Part shown: positions 53,201-64,000 of the stretch, piece by piece
Layout: the number at the start of each line of letters is the position of its first letter
How positions within the stretch are numbered: position 1 is the first letter of the stretch
Position numbers and translations under genes: made by a program
Assembly: GCF_014839835.1 (NCBI RefSeq)
Contig: NC_071615.1
Span: 2,480,001-2,544,000, forward strand
Length of the DNA: 64,000 bases
DNA from: Dryobates pubescens
Lineage: Eukaryota > Chordata > Aves > Piciformes > Picidae
Direction: 5' to 3'
The notes under the pieces: generated by a model
The model's database searches: none
Seen by the model: the letters and a program-made list of their open reading frames with translations, nothing else
What the model was told of the DNA's origin: nothing

Positions 53201-56104
53201 CTGGGAGCAATGGCTTTGCAGCCCTGCTTGCCTGGAAGCCAGGGAAGGAGACATCTGAAGGGGATGGCCTGGCTCTTGCCTCTTTTTCTGGGAGCTGGCA
53301 CAGTGCATGAGGAGCTGGGGAGGGTCCAGCACCCACCAGACTACTCCAGCATCCATCCTCCTGCGTGCACTGAGCTGTGGGAGGTCACTGCTGAGCTACA
53401 TCTGCCCTGTGCCCTGAGCCTCCATTTCATCCTTTCAAGCAAAATGCTGCTTCTTGCTTCTATATATATATTTTTTTTAAAGATGAATTTCCATTGAAAA
53501 CAACTTGAGGGGAGGCAGGATGAGGAGGAGACAGAACTTAGCAGAACTTGTTTGTAGAGCTTCCACCCTTCCTCCCCCCACACCACCACCACCAAAGAAA
53601 AAAAACAATAATGTAGTTTGGGGAAGGAAGAAACCTCCAAAGTGCTCCACACAAGTAATTTCCCATCAGAGGCTGCTAACCTTAGCTGTGGTTTGGTGCT
53701 GGCATCAGCCTAATTGCTTATATCCGCTGACCCTGTCTGAGGATGATGATGGTGTTGGACCTTCTCCTCCCTGGGAGCTGCCTGTTGGGCGCTGAGTCTC
53801 CCTTGTCGTGGGTGTTTGTACCCTGCAGCCTCACCTCCTGCCTTGCAAGTATCTGCTGTGTCTTTCAGGAAACTTCAAGCAGCTTTTAATGGTGATTATT
53901 TTCTTCCCATAAAGGTCTTGGAGATTGCCAATGAGGCAGGAATAAAACCCTGCAGCTGGGGCGGGGTCCTGCAGGCATCCCTGTGGTGGTGCCAAGAGCT
54001 GTGTTCTACCTTATGGCCTGGTGGTGGTGGGTGCAGGTGACCCGTGGTGCAGGGCAGGGGGATAGAGGAGGAAGGAGGTGTTCTGCAGGGCTTGGCAGGT
54101 GACAGTCATGTGTCTGACAGATCATAAGCATGCAGTGGTGGTTACGTGGACGGGCTGGGGGTGGTTCAGGGCAGGATGACGGAGGTTATCTAGGGAGTGT
54201 CAGCTTGTCTGGGCTTGCAGGCCAGTTAGATACTGCTTTGTGGTGTGTGGAGTTGCCTATGGTGCCATGCAGGCCTGGCTGTCTCCACTGGTGGTAATGG
54301 CAGCCCTTGGAGCTGGTGGCATCCTGGCCCAGCTTGCTGGAGGATGTTATCCATCCATCCATCTCAAAGCAGGTGGAGCAGATGTCCTCTCCTGCTGCAT
54401 GCAACTCTCCCTGCAGGAGACTTCCCTATGAAAGGCAGTGAAGGGCAAGCACACTGTGTGATGTGACTGTTCTTTGCTGCAGGATGGAGATCTTGGTTTG
54501 CTTGGTGTGGGGGAGAGAAAGTGGAGGCTTGAGGGGGAGATGGCAGAGCAGCAGGACGTGCAGCCCCGGGGATGGTCCCTCTGAGTCAGCCCCGAAGGTC
54601 TTCCCCCTGGGCAGGCACAGTGCAGGGGGGGTTGTGTTGTCCTGAGGACGTGAGGATGTCTTTGCAGCATGTCACTGAGCATGACGTGGCTCTCCTGAGA
54701 GCCAGATGTGCTTCACCACAAAGGCTTCTGACGAAAGCCGCTCTGCATAGCTGAAAATCCCCTGCTGCTGGGGACTGCTTGGGTTCCCTCCTGACCTGCT
54801 GCCAAGTTGCACCTCAGCCAAAGGTGAAACGATCTTGTGCTGATACGTTGCTTTGGCTGCTCTTTGTCATCTTCCAGGCTCCTTTAGCAGGTGCTTGGGG
54901 GCAGGTGACAGGCCCAGCCCCACGTGCCTGTTTGTAAACCCCGTGTCTGCACCCGGGGAGTCCCTGCCAGCACAAGGCAATTCCGTGCGTGTGCACGTGT
55001 GCTCAGGTGGCTTTTGAGGTTTCCCTGGTCTCCCTGCAACTAAAATCATCCTCCCCACCTGGCTGACCCATGATGCTCCTGCCAGCTACCAGCCCCATAG
55101 GCAAGAGCTTGCTGGTCAGAAAGGAGGATGCAGGTCCCGGGGAGATGCTGCTGCTGGGGGGATCAGCATGTACCAGCATCAGCCTCTGTGCTATGCTGTG
55201 TCTCTCTTTGGCAGCACCCCTTTGCCTTAAGGCTGGGAACAGCTGCACACTGCCAGAAAAGCAGGTGGGTGTTGCAGATCTGCTGCTTCTACACCCCCCT
55301 GCATTCACTCTTCATCAGCATCCACAGCTCGTTTCTTCCAGGTTTTCAGTTGATGCCTGTGATTGCTTGGCTGTGAGCATCGTGGCCAGAGGATGGCTGG
55401 CACTGGCTAGGACTGGGGCTGTCCTCTGAGCCTAGGATGCCCACTGGGCTGTCCTGTGGCCAGGCTGTCTCATGTGCTCTGCAGCCCCTGCTCTCTTGCC
55501 CAGGAGAATCTTTTCACAGGTATTAATTACACTGCCTGCTTTTGTTGAAGGGTGCCTGGGTGAGCAGAGTAAAGCAGAGGCTGGAAGAGGTGCCTCTAGA
55601 AACCACCAGGCAGAAATTGTGGGTGAGGGAGTTTGAATTGAAACTCTTAACCACCAGCCTTGCTGAGGTGCTAGGAAACAACTCATCCTTTCCTCCAGCA
55701 GCTCTCCTCCTGTATGTGTGATTTCTTTTGTGTGGCTTCCAGGTAGCTGCCAGAGTTTACCTTTAATTTGGCATCCCCAAAGAATTTCTTGTCTGGTAAC
55801 TGTGGATTTCCCCCTGGGGTTTTACTGTTGCAGCACAGGGAGGGGAGCCAGGCAGCCTGGCCCTTTGTCTCCAACAGCTTTTGGCTCCTTGCAGCTCCTC
55901 TCCTTGCCCATTCCCACGCTGCTCTGCAGAGCACCCCTGCTTTCCCCACACCCTTGGTGTGAGGCTGGTTCTGTGGACTAAAGGGGATTTTTAGAGTGTG
56001 TTGTTTCTTATCAAAGTGGAAATGGTTCTTGGAAGCCTCAAGTGAGCCCTTGAGGAGCTGCAGGGCTGAACTGCATTGAGTCACAAGGAGACTGGGGGCT
56101 TGAG

Positions 56105-56520
56105 CACCCCCTTATGAAGAGAGATCGAGAAACCTGGGGCTGTTTAGTCTTGAGGAGACTGAAAGGGGATCTGATCAATGTCTGTAAATATCTGAGGGGT
56201 GGGTGTCAAGTGGAGGAGGCCAAGCTCTTTTGGGTGGAGTACTGTAATCAGACAAGGAACAGCAGGTACAGCTTGAACATAAGTGGTTTCACCTCCACAT
56301 GAGGAGAAACTTCTTTACAGTGAGGGTGTGATGGAGCCACTGGAGGAGGCTGCCCAGAGAGGTTGTGGAGCCTCCCTCTCTGGACACATTCAAACCCACC
56401 TGGATGCATTCCTATGTGGACTACCCTGGGTGATCCTGCTTTGGCAGGGGGGTTGGACCTGATGATCTCTGGAGGTTTCTTCCAACCTGTGATGTATTGT
56501 GAGACTGTGATACTGTGAGT
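56105..56520 (+). mobile_element. CR1 LINE 3' end, ~415 bp
   Basis: AGAGAGATCGAGAAACCTGG, then CTGAAAGGGGATCTGATC and a tail with GGTTGGACCTGATGATCTC. It is of the 12236 type, with moderate divergence. Confidence 0.9.
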
Positions 56521-57084
56521 CAGCCTGGGAGCTCTTGAGCTGGGATATGAGCTGGATGTGTTGGGACTGCTGGCTTCCTAGGATGGAGAGATGGCTCTTG
56601 AGTCTGGCTTGGCTAGGCAGAAAAACCTGCAAGGCTTTTTTCCCCCTGAATGCTCTCAAAATTGCAGTGCAATGGCTGGATTGGCAAGGAGTGGAAAAAA
56701 GGAGAGGGAAAACTAAAGCCCACCCAAAGGGAAGCAGCAGAGCGAGGCTGTGCCCTTCCTGCCAGCAGCCACGTGGGGCTGTGGTGGTAAAAGGCTGCTG
56801 AGCTGTGGGCACACTGCCCATGGAGGCCCTGCCTTGCCTGGGTATGAATCAAAACTGCCCTGTGGGTACTGGGCACATCTGCCACAGGGATGTTTTCCCC
56901 ATGCAGGGATGTGGCAGCTTCTGATAAGAGGATCTGAGCGGGCACCATGCCCACCGCCGTGTCTGGGGCTGCATCCACAGCAGGCTGGGCAGCTGAGACC
57001 CCACCTGCAGGGCTGGAGCTCTGGAGTCCTCAGCACAGGAGAGACATGGACCTGTGGGAGCAAAGCCAGAGGAGGCCACAGCAG

Positions 57085-57495
57085 TGATCCAAGGGCTGGA
57101 ACCCTTTGGCTGTGAGGCCAGGCTGAGAGAGTTGAGGTTGTTCAGCCAAGAGGCTCCAGGGAGACCTTCTGGTGGCCTTTCAGTACTTAAAAGCTGAAGG
57201 ACTTTCTACAAGGGCATGAGTAATAAGGCAAGGTGTGATGGTTTAAACTGAAAGAGGGAGATTCAGACTAGATAGAAGGAAGGCATTTTTCACTCTGAGG
57301 GTGGTGAGACACTGGCCCAGGTTGCCCAGGGAGCTGGTAGATGCTGCATCCCTGGAACCATTCCAGGTCAGGTTGTATGGGGCTCTGAGCAACCTGCTCT
57401 GGTTGCAGATGTCCCTGCTGGCTGCAGGAGGATTGGACTAGATAACATTTGAAGGTCCCTTCTAACCTGAAGCATGTTAAGGTTCTATGATATCC
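57085..57495 (+). mobile_element. CR1 LINE 3' end, ~410 bp
   Basis: CAAGGGCTGGAACCCTTTGG at the start, GGGAGACCTTCTGGTGGCC, and a tail with GGATTGGACTAGATAAC and GTTCTATGATATCC. It is of the older 35690/47150 type. Confidence 0.9.
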
Positions 57496-59372
57496 TTAGC
57501 ATCCTAACCCAGCCAGCAGCAGGAGCTGAACTCATGGACCAGCTGGACAAGGGACTGGGAATGTGGATGTAGTCTGTCCTCTGGGGCAGAGGAACCAACA
57601 GTGATGGGAGAGCCAGAGATATGTGGTGAGGGTCAGAGGGTTGGTGTGGTGAATGCCAGGAGAAGAGGCTGCAGGTCTGGTTTGCTGTGGCCAAGCTCTC
57701 CTGGGGGTTTCAGGAGCCAGCTCTCCCCTTGCTACATCAGCTCTTACTCCCAGGCTCCTTGCAAGCAGGTTGTGGGGACCAGATGGGTCACCTTTCAACA
57801 CTCTTGACTTGGGAGCATCATTAGCAGTAAAGACTGATGCTTTTTGGCTGAGGGGTGAGTGCAGTAGCAGGCTCATATGGAGGTAAGGTTGAGTAGCAGC
57901 CTGAGGGGAATTGGACAGTCTCTGTGTTCCTCGGCTGCTCTCAACCTCTGGTTTTCCTTTGTCTCATCCAAGCCTGGGAAGGCATCTCAGAGCCCATTCC
58001 CCTCATGATGGGATGAATTCTTCTCTGAGAAAGACACAGTGGAAGAACTGGAGACTCCAGCTGGCCATGTCTGCTTTACACCAACTCTCTGGCCTGATGA
58101 GTCCTCTGGATCTTCTGTCTGGCTCTCCAGAGTGGGGACAGGACAGAGGCAGGGAAGAGGGATGGCCACTGAAGTTACAGGGACATGGTGCTGGGTCGCT
58201 GCTGGAGATCAGAGGTTTTGCTCTGAAGGTGCTTTGGCTTTGTCCTCCTGAGCCGCAGCAGCATCCTGGGAGCAGGGAATAGCTCCAGATTCCAGAGGCT
58301 AACATCACTACAAACCATCTGAGCAGCTCCTGCCCTGTTCTGCAGCAGAGGTGCTGGTCTTGGGAAGGTCCTGAGGTATCTGGGCCAGGGAAGCACCTGG
58401 TTGGTCTCTTGTTTCTATCCCTCTCCTTGAGCAGGTGGCTGTAGACACTGAGTCCTTCCTTGGTTATTTTCCCCCTTGATAAATTCCACTTTCAGAGCAG
58501 GTGCCTGCTCTGTCTGACATCATTTGCAGAAATGAAATCACTCTATCCCTGCCCAAAATAAATTGGAAGGGAGGATGGTAGAAAGCTAATATTTACTTCC
58601 CCCCCACCTCCCCTCAATAAAGAATTGCATTAGAAGCAGAGGAGGAATATTCTGCTCTCCTGCCAAGTTTACAGCGTTTTAGAGACACCTGGAAGTACTT
58701 GAATTGCACCAGTTTGGCTAGAAAAAGAGTGTCTGTCGACTCTGGAGGGTTGAGTTACAGCTGACAAAAAGTCAAATGGCTCTTTTCCTTTCCCGCTAAC
58801 TAACAGTCTGCCTCCTGTCAAGCTGATCTATTCCAAAAGCAGTTTGAGTTTTCTCTCGCATTAGGAAACTGTCACCAGCTGAACACATCAATTGCAAACA
58901 CATCTTATTCTTTCACGGCTTTGCCTGTGGGCTGAGAAATCAAAGGGAGGAGGAGTGTTGCTCTGGGAAGAGCTGGGTGCTTGCTGCGGAGAGAGAGGTG
59001 CAGGTGATGATGGCTCTGCCTCCTCCTTTCGCTCTGTTTTTGTGTTGTTCTGTGTTTGAATTGCTTTTGTAGCACGGTCGTTTGCTTTTCTCTAAGCACC
59101 ATCTCCTCCACTTTCCCCTAACCATTAAGGCCTCGGGGCTGGGATTGCTTCCAGACCTTTGTCTGGTGGCAGCACGCCAGGGGCTGCGGCCGAGTCGGTG
59201 CTGGTCCCACGAGGTGGCTGCTGGCCACGCGTGCTGTGGGCTGGCCAGACTCGTGCCCTGTGCTTGGTTTGGTCTGGCTTAATTTACCCCCCCCCAAGCA
59301 TTTTCCCAGCCTGCCCTTGGTGGGTCCGCACTGGCATGGCAGCTGAGCTTTGAGTAGGTGCATTCCTTCTCA

Positions 59373-59590
59373 TCAATATGGACCCCTGGAGATCGAGTCC
59401 AACCCCCCCTCCAAAGCAGGGGCGCTTAGGGTAGGTCACACAGGAATGCATCCAGATGGGTCTTGAAAGTCTCCAGAGAAGGAGACTCCACAACCTCTCC
59501 GGGCAGCCTGCTCCAGGGCTCTGTCACCCTCGCAGTACAGAAGTTTTTCCTCATGCTGAGGTGGAGCCTCCTGTGCTGCGTTTTATGAAA
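59373..59590 (-). mobile_element. CR1 LINE 3' fragment
   Basis: CAGGAATGCATCCAGATGGG and GGCAGCCTGCTCCAGGGC are the reverse of the 12236-type CR1 tail and C-terminus. Confidence 0.88.
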
Positions 59591-61209
59591 TCCAGATGGA
59601 GTGAGGGATGCAGAGGAGGCAGTGTCCAGCCCTGTGGCACCTCTTGGAGAGGAAGCTCTGCCCACCCCCCAGCTCAGTGCCTGCTCCAAAGAGATGTCCC
59701 TGGGACTGTAACTGCTTTTGCCCCGGGGTTTTGCCCAAGCTCTGGTGCAAAGCAACCCAACTCTTGGCGTGCAGGTAATGTGTCCCATAATGGCACAGTG
59801 CAAATCCCAGCTAGCTGCTGCTTTTCAGCTTTGTCAGGAGCAGGTCTGCTCTCTGCTCAGGTGTGGTTTCTCGGAGGGGAGCCTGCATTTGTCACAGGAC
59901 TGCAGGAACAAAACACAAAATCAACCGGTTTTTTCCTTTATTCCCGGTCCTTAGGGTTATGCAGGTAACCTAAGAATACAGCTGGACTGTAACTGGGCGG
60001 TGACATCCTCCCGGAGCTGCTGGCAGAGCCGGCAGGGCTTGCGGCAGCGTTATCTGACCGGTGCACGGAGCCTGGGTGTGGCTCTGAGCCCCAGAGGTGG
60101 CAGCACGAATGTGGCTGTTGGCAGCTTTGCCTGATGTCCCCAGATCCCTTGCTGGGTACCAGGAGGTGACACCCATCTGCCTTGCATCGGTCTCACCCAG
60201 CCCAGGTGGCCCCCTCGGTGTGACATCCTGCTCGGCCGGAGGGAACGGAGCCCTGGGCGGTGTCGGTGATTGATTGTCCCCAGGCACCACCCGAGGGGCT
60301 GAGAAGGGTGACCCTGCTGCTCCCTCTCTGACTGAAATCGGTTCAAAGGCTTTGTTTGAAAACAGAGCTGCTGCAGAGTTTCCAGGCCGTGGGTCCCATG
60401 CATGGCTTGGGCACCTGGGGCTTTCCTGTGGGACGTGCACCTTGTACCTGGACAGGCAAGGGCTGGGCACCCTGGCTTTGGGATGCAGCTGCTTTACAGC
60501 CTTGGCCAGGAAACCCACTGGAACTCCTGTTAGATGGTGAGGTGTGGGCATTGGGCAGTGTGTGGCCTGCTGGTGCATGGGCTTTGATCCACGGAGGGAA
60601 AAGGGTATCCCATGAAAAGCACCCTGTGCCCCTGCTTGGGCAGTGACTCTTCTCTTGGGGCAGCCGTTAGTGTTTTGCTCAGTCCCAAGCACACACTGCT
60701 GAAAAGCTCCTTGCTGACCCTAAACTGGACATTGTGCTTGCTGCTTATGGCAGAGGGGCTCTTCCTTGGTCCCCAAGCCTAACCAGGCTGGCCTTGGGAT
60801 TTGCAGGGGAAGGGTGGGGAGAGGGGCCTGGCGCTGGCAGGGCGCTGCTTGAGCTCATTGCTGTTTTTAAGGGTGTGGTCTTGCACTTACTCACGCCAGC
60901 CCACTGGCAGGAGGCTGGTGGGAGTGATGGGAGCCATCCTTGCCCCTCCCTGGCTCTGCTCTGGTGTATCTGGACCTGCAGCGAGCGCTGTGACTTCTCC
61001 CCGCGGGAGGGTTTGCTCCCCTGGCTTCCTTCGCCTTTGCAGGGTGATGACCACGCACGGAGGTGTGGGGAGGCCTCACTAACACCACTGAAACACCCAG
61101 TGGTGCCTTCTGTTCCTCTGGGATTACCTGTAGTGAATGAAGGGCTGGATGAGTTCAAGGCCAGGCGATTCCTACCAGACTGGCAACCATGTGAAAGAGC
61201 TGCCGGTAG

Positions 61210-61300
61210 TCAGACTTGAAAAGTCTGCCCATGGCAGGGGGGTTGGAACTAGATGATCCTTGTGGTCCCTTCCAACCCTGACTGATACTGAGATGCTTGG
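61210..61300 (+). mobile_element. CR1 LINE 3' tail fragment
   Basis: CTGCCCATGGCAGGGGGGTT, then AACTAGATGATCCTTGTGG and CCTTCCAACCCTGAC. Only the tail is left, of the 29500 type. Confidence 0.85.
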
Positions 61301-62479
61301 ATGTCTTTTAGGAATTTTTTCCCCCTTTTGTTCTGAGCATTTTGTGTTTATTATTTTTTTGCCCTTGGATTTTTGTGTTGGTTTCGTTTGTTTGGTTGGT
61401 TTTGTTTTGAAGGTGCTTTAGAGATGTTGGGAAGCTCTGCTTTACACCACCCCTGGTCCTCAGGCACTGAAACCCAACAGCACTAGCTCAAAGGAAATGG
61501 TATTTCCCACCCCACCTGTTGGGTTAGGGACTTTCTGCTCCAAAGCAACCCTGATTTTGTGGGTGTCTGGAAATCTCCTCGGGGCATCTTGTGTCTGGGA
61601 TGGGGAATCAGCCATGAAGCTAATGATGAGAGGACAGCTCAGCACTGTTCTCCCCAGGAGTTCTGGGGACTGGTGCTGGTGACTCTTGCTGCAGCAGCTC
61701 CTGCGTCAGCATCCTTCACATGCTGATGATCTGTGCCTGAAACTATACCCTGGGAGGGGAATTGTGCCTGAGAAAATATCTTCCGCAGTCCTTCTGGGGC
61801 TTATATAAACACCATTTAAAATTAGAGTCACTCATTATGTTGGTATGTGCATTTACCTTGACCTCTGACTTTTTCTGGCTGCAAATGCATACGGCCAGGC
61901 ACAGCCTACAAGCCAGGGACCAGCTCAGGGAGCAAACCGGAGGCTCATTGTCGATCCATTAGTCGAAGGTAAAGATGCTGCTACAGTATCTCCCCTCCAG
62001 GCTGACGGGGGAAATCGAAAACAAAACTGCAGCCTGTCACAGCCAAGCCTGGCTTCGATCAAGAATGTCAGCGCTGGCTTCTGCCAGGCTGGTTTTGAGG
62101 GAAAGGGGAAGAGCAGCAATGCTGTGCCACAGCTTTTCTTGCATGTGTTTGTAGAGAAGTGACGAGGTGTGTTTTTTTTTTTTCTACCTCCCCCACTTCT
62201 TTCCCCCCACATCTTCATCTCTCTCCCTTGCTATTTACTACCCAAATCCATGCAGCAGTCTCTATTTTGCCACCAGAGATGCCGTCTCGGTTGTCAACCC
62301 CTGGAATAGCTGCTGAGCTCTGTGCCCATATTGTCATGGAACAATATTTCTGCTATTTGTTGTGGTAATAGTTGTTAGTGGCAGAGCAATTAAGGTGTCA
62401 CCTGCAGCATGAAGAAATGTGACCTCTTTCTATCCCGGCACCCCCTCGGTGAGCGTGGGCTCTGCTGACTGCCTGATGC

Positions 62480-63084
62480 TGGCTGGTGGCAGGGCTGCCC
62501 CCGAGCAAGGGTCGCTCCGATGGGGGGATGCTTGGGGGGGGTGAGACGGAGAAGGAGAAGGTTGTGCCTCTGTGCCTGCAGGCTGGGTTTGAATGGCTGA
62601 ATTTGTCGGAAGAAAAGGCGTCCCGCGGGGATGCACTGTTAGCAATCCAGCGCTTCAATGGCTCCTGGAGCTGGGAGCTGGCTCCCCCCCAGTTTCCTGT
62701 TGACGTCATCTGCTATTTCGCCGCTGCAGTTTTTACAACTGTTGAGCTTTCAAGGGTAACCGGAGCCGAGACCGGCCAGGCTCCGGCAGCTGCCGAGGAG
62801 GGAAGGCTCTGCTGCCTTCCGCGGCTCACCCCGCTCGCTGCTCCCGGGCTCTGCGAACCCCGGGCCGGGAGAGCCGCCTGAAGCCAGCCCATGTATCCCC
62901 ACTGAAAATAACCACCGGGGCTTGCAAGAGGTGCCTGCTCTGCAGGATCCTGCAGGACCTAGCTAGCTAGATATATTATTTTTTTGCCTTTTCTTTCTTT
63001 TTTTTTTTCTCCACACCCTCCCGGCCGCCCCCTTCCCGCTTTTCTGCCAGGCGTGCTGGAGTTGTGCTTCATTTCTGGGAAACC
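62480..63084 (+). promoter_or_regulatory. Candidate internal promoter of MAP2K3
   Basis: GC content and CpG frequency rise here within the intron, with a perfect CRE at 62701 and GC-rich sequence at 62760-62880. It leads into an ATG exon at 63085. A strong polypyrimidine tract and AG (63050) just before the exon also allow reading it as an internal exon, so the promoter call is tentative. Confidence 0.4.
62701..62708. promoter_or_regulatory. Consensus CRE
   Basis: TGACGTCA is a perfect CREB/ATF palindrome. It stands 377 bp upstream of a candidate alternative first exon, in a locally CpG-rich stretch. Confidence 0.6.
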
Positions 63085-63100
63085 ATGGACAAGAAGCAAG
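63085..63100 (+). CDS. MAP2K3: Candidate alternative first exon of MAP2K3
   Basis: ACCATGG gives a strong initiation context. The coding part is 16 nt, MDKKQ plus the first base of a Gly, followed by the donor GTAGAT. Length, phase and the Gly-forming last base are the same as in the exon at 48147, so either could be spliced to the same second exon. Human MAP2K3 is known to have isoforms with different N-termini. There is no direct proof of use. A 50-nt internal exon starting at 63051 would leave in a different phase if translated from the first exon, so it would be frame-shifting there. Confidence 0.42.
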
Positions 63101-63143
63101 GTAGATGTTGCAACTGGCAAAACACGTGGTGGGGGAGAGCGAA

Positions 63144-63185
63144 GGGCCGATTCTGGTGCTAAAGGGGCCGATTCCGGTGCTAACA
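63144..63185. repeat. 21-bp tandem duplication
   Basis: Two copies of a 21-bp unit (GGGCCGATTCTGGTGCTAA and two more bases), with three differences, lie 44 bp after the donor of the candidate alternative exon. Confidence 0.85.
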
Positions 63186-64000
63186 GGGACGGTGTAACTT
63201 TCGGGGGTCAATCCACGTTGGCTTTGCTTCCTTTGGTTTGCTTGCGGCTTGGTTTTGGGGTCGATGTTTGCATCTGGGCATCTATTTAGTTTCTTTTAAA
63301 GCATTGCAAACTTGCCTGTTTTCCCTGGGGTTAAGACATTGGCATCTGAGCTGTGAAAAAATAAGTGTCATTTAGCATGGGTAAAGGAAAATCCTTGGAG
63401 GGTAAAGCTGGCTCCTGGCTCTGGTTTGGGTTGCGTTCCTGGGACACAGGTCTTGCATGGTTGTGTCCCCTGTGCTAAAAAGCCTGTTGCTTGGGCAAAG
63501 CGGGGCACCACGGCAAGTCCGGAGCTCTGATTCAGCGCGGGCTGACAGGTCAGTTTGGAGCTGCAAGGGGCTTTTTCTGAGGCGTGTTTTTTCCCTCCTC
63601 CTTGCTTGCTCCTTTGCAGAAGTGGCGAGCACGGGGCAGCGATGCCCCGCGGCAGCCCCTCTCTGCAGCGGGACCGCGATGACTGATGGCTCTCGGCAGG
63701 TTGAGAGCCCTTTTTCCACTTCCACAGATAGATTTTTCCACTCTCAACGGTGGAAAATAGCACAAAGTGTGCTTGTGAGGAGCTGGCTCTCATGACTCGA
63801 GCAACCGAATTCCCCTCTCTGCTTTGCACCCTGCCTCTCATTTCTTTCTTTATTTCCTCCCCGCCTTGATGCTTTTTTTTTCCCCTTCCAGCTCGCTCTT
63901 TGCAGCAGGGCTGGGATCCACCCTCCAGCCTTCTGCCCCCAGCCGTGGCATTTGACTTATCCTCCTCGAACTGAGATGCATCCAAAACATTTCCACCCCG
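63186..64000. other. Right end of window, intronic
   Basis: A pyrimidine tract with AG near 63891 looks like an acceptor, but the frame that would continue MAP2K3 stops soon after and does not resemble the gene. I see no exon here. Confidence 0.55.

Larger units (their letters stand above)
48163..63084 (+). other. MAP2K3 intron 1
   Basis: The first 8 kb (48.2-56.1 kb) have no CR1 that I can see. From 56.1 kb on there are four CR1 pieces. No exon encoding the expected GKSKRKKDLR-like segment is found, so that exon must lie to the right of the window. A short 19-bp tandem duplication is at 50249-50286. Confidence 0.6.

Noticed and set aside
63051-63100. A 50-nt internal exon of MAP2K3 (acceptor CTGCCAG at 63050)
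   Set aside because: Placed after the first exon it would leave in phase 0 where phase 1 is needed, and the encoded residues do not resemble MAP2K3. Kept only as a rival to the alternative first exon; it could still be a 5' UTR exon.
63891-64000. Acceptor-like site opening the second MAP2K3 exon
   Set aside because: The frame continued from MSLPKG meets a stop within about 30 codons and lacks the Lys/Arg-rich start of the family.
1-64000. LTR elements, DNA transposons, tRNA, rRNA, snoRNA, microRNA or CRISPR
   Set aside because: I looked on both strands for terminal repeats, transposase or pol-like frames, and the box motifs of RNA genes, and found none that I could support.

Overview
The window is vertebrate nuclear DNA, almost certainly from a bird. 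It has interrupted genes with GT-AG introns, CpG-island promoters and compact spacing. The only interspersed repeats I recognise are CR1 LINE 3' ends. They make up more than twenty pieces, and no mammalian-type SINE or L1 is visible. Several CR1 pieces look very alike, which suggests a lineage with active CR1 amplification (Piciformes would be one possibility, but that is only a guess).

Four protein-coding genes are readable, in the order DHRS7B - TMEM11 - NATD1 - MAP2K3. This is the order in human 17p11.2. DHRS7B (+, coding exons 684-13289) is complete: seven coding exons, 324 residues, a membrane-anchored short-chain dehydrogenase/reductase. TMEM11 (-, coding exons 26898-17782) is complete: two coding exons, 193 residues, a mitochondrial membrane protein. 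NATD1 (-, coding exons 41205-33305) is complete: three coding exons, 110 residues, a small GNAT-fold protein. MAP2K3 (+, from 48147) shows only its first coding exon. The rest of the window is its first intron, which holds a second candidate first exon at 63085-63100.

Layout: 1-683, DHRS7B promoter with a palindromic NRF1 site; 684-13640, DHRS7B; 13640-17235, intergenic between convergent genes; 17235-26930, TMEM11, with a G-rich 16-bp minisatellite in its 3' UTR and a CpG island carrying three ZNF143-type motifs; 27500-30040, intergenic; about 30040-41300, NATD1 with a probable 3 kb 3' UTR; 41530-47750, intergenic, with an 80-bp minisatellite grown out of CR1 sequence and a cluster of CR1 copies; 47750-64000, MAP2K3 promoter and intron 1.

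The four genes are neighbours, not a pathway: peroxisomal/ER lipid metabolism, mitochondrial architecture, an acetyltransferase-like protein of unknown substrate, and a p38 MAP-kinase kinase. I found no CRISPR, operon, tRNA, rRNA, LTR element or DNA transposon. The points most worth a second look are the paired 16-nt first exons of MAP2K3, the CR1-derived minisatellite beside NATD1, two CR1 copies that share sequence past their 3' ends, and the promoter architecture of TMEM11.
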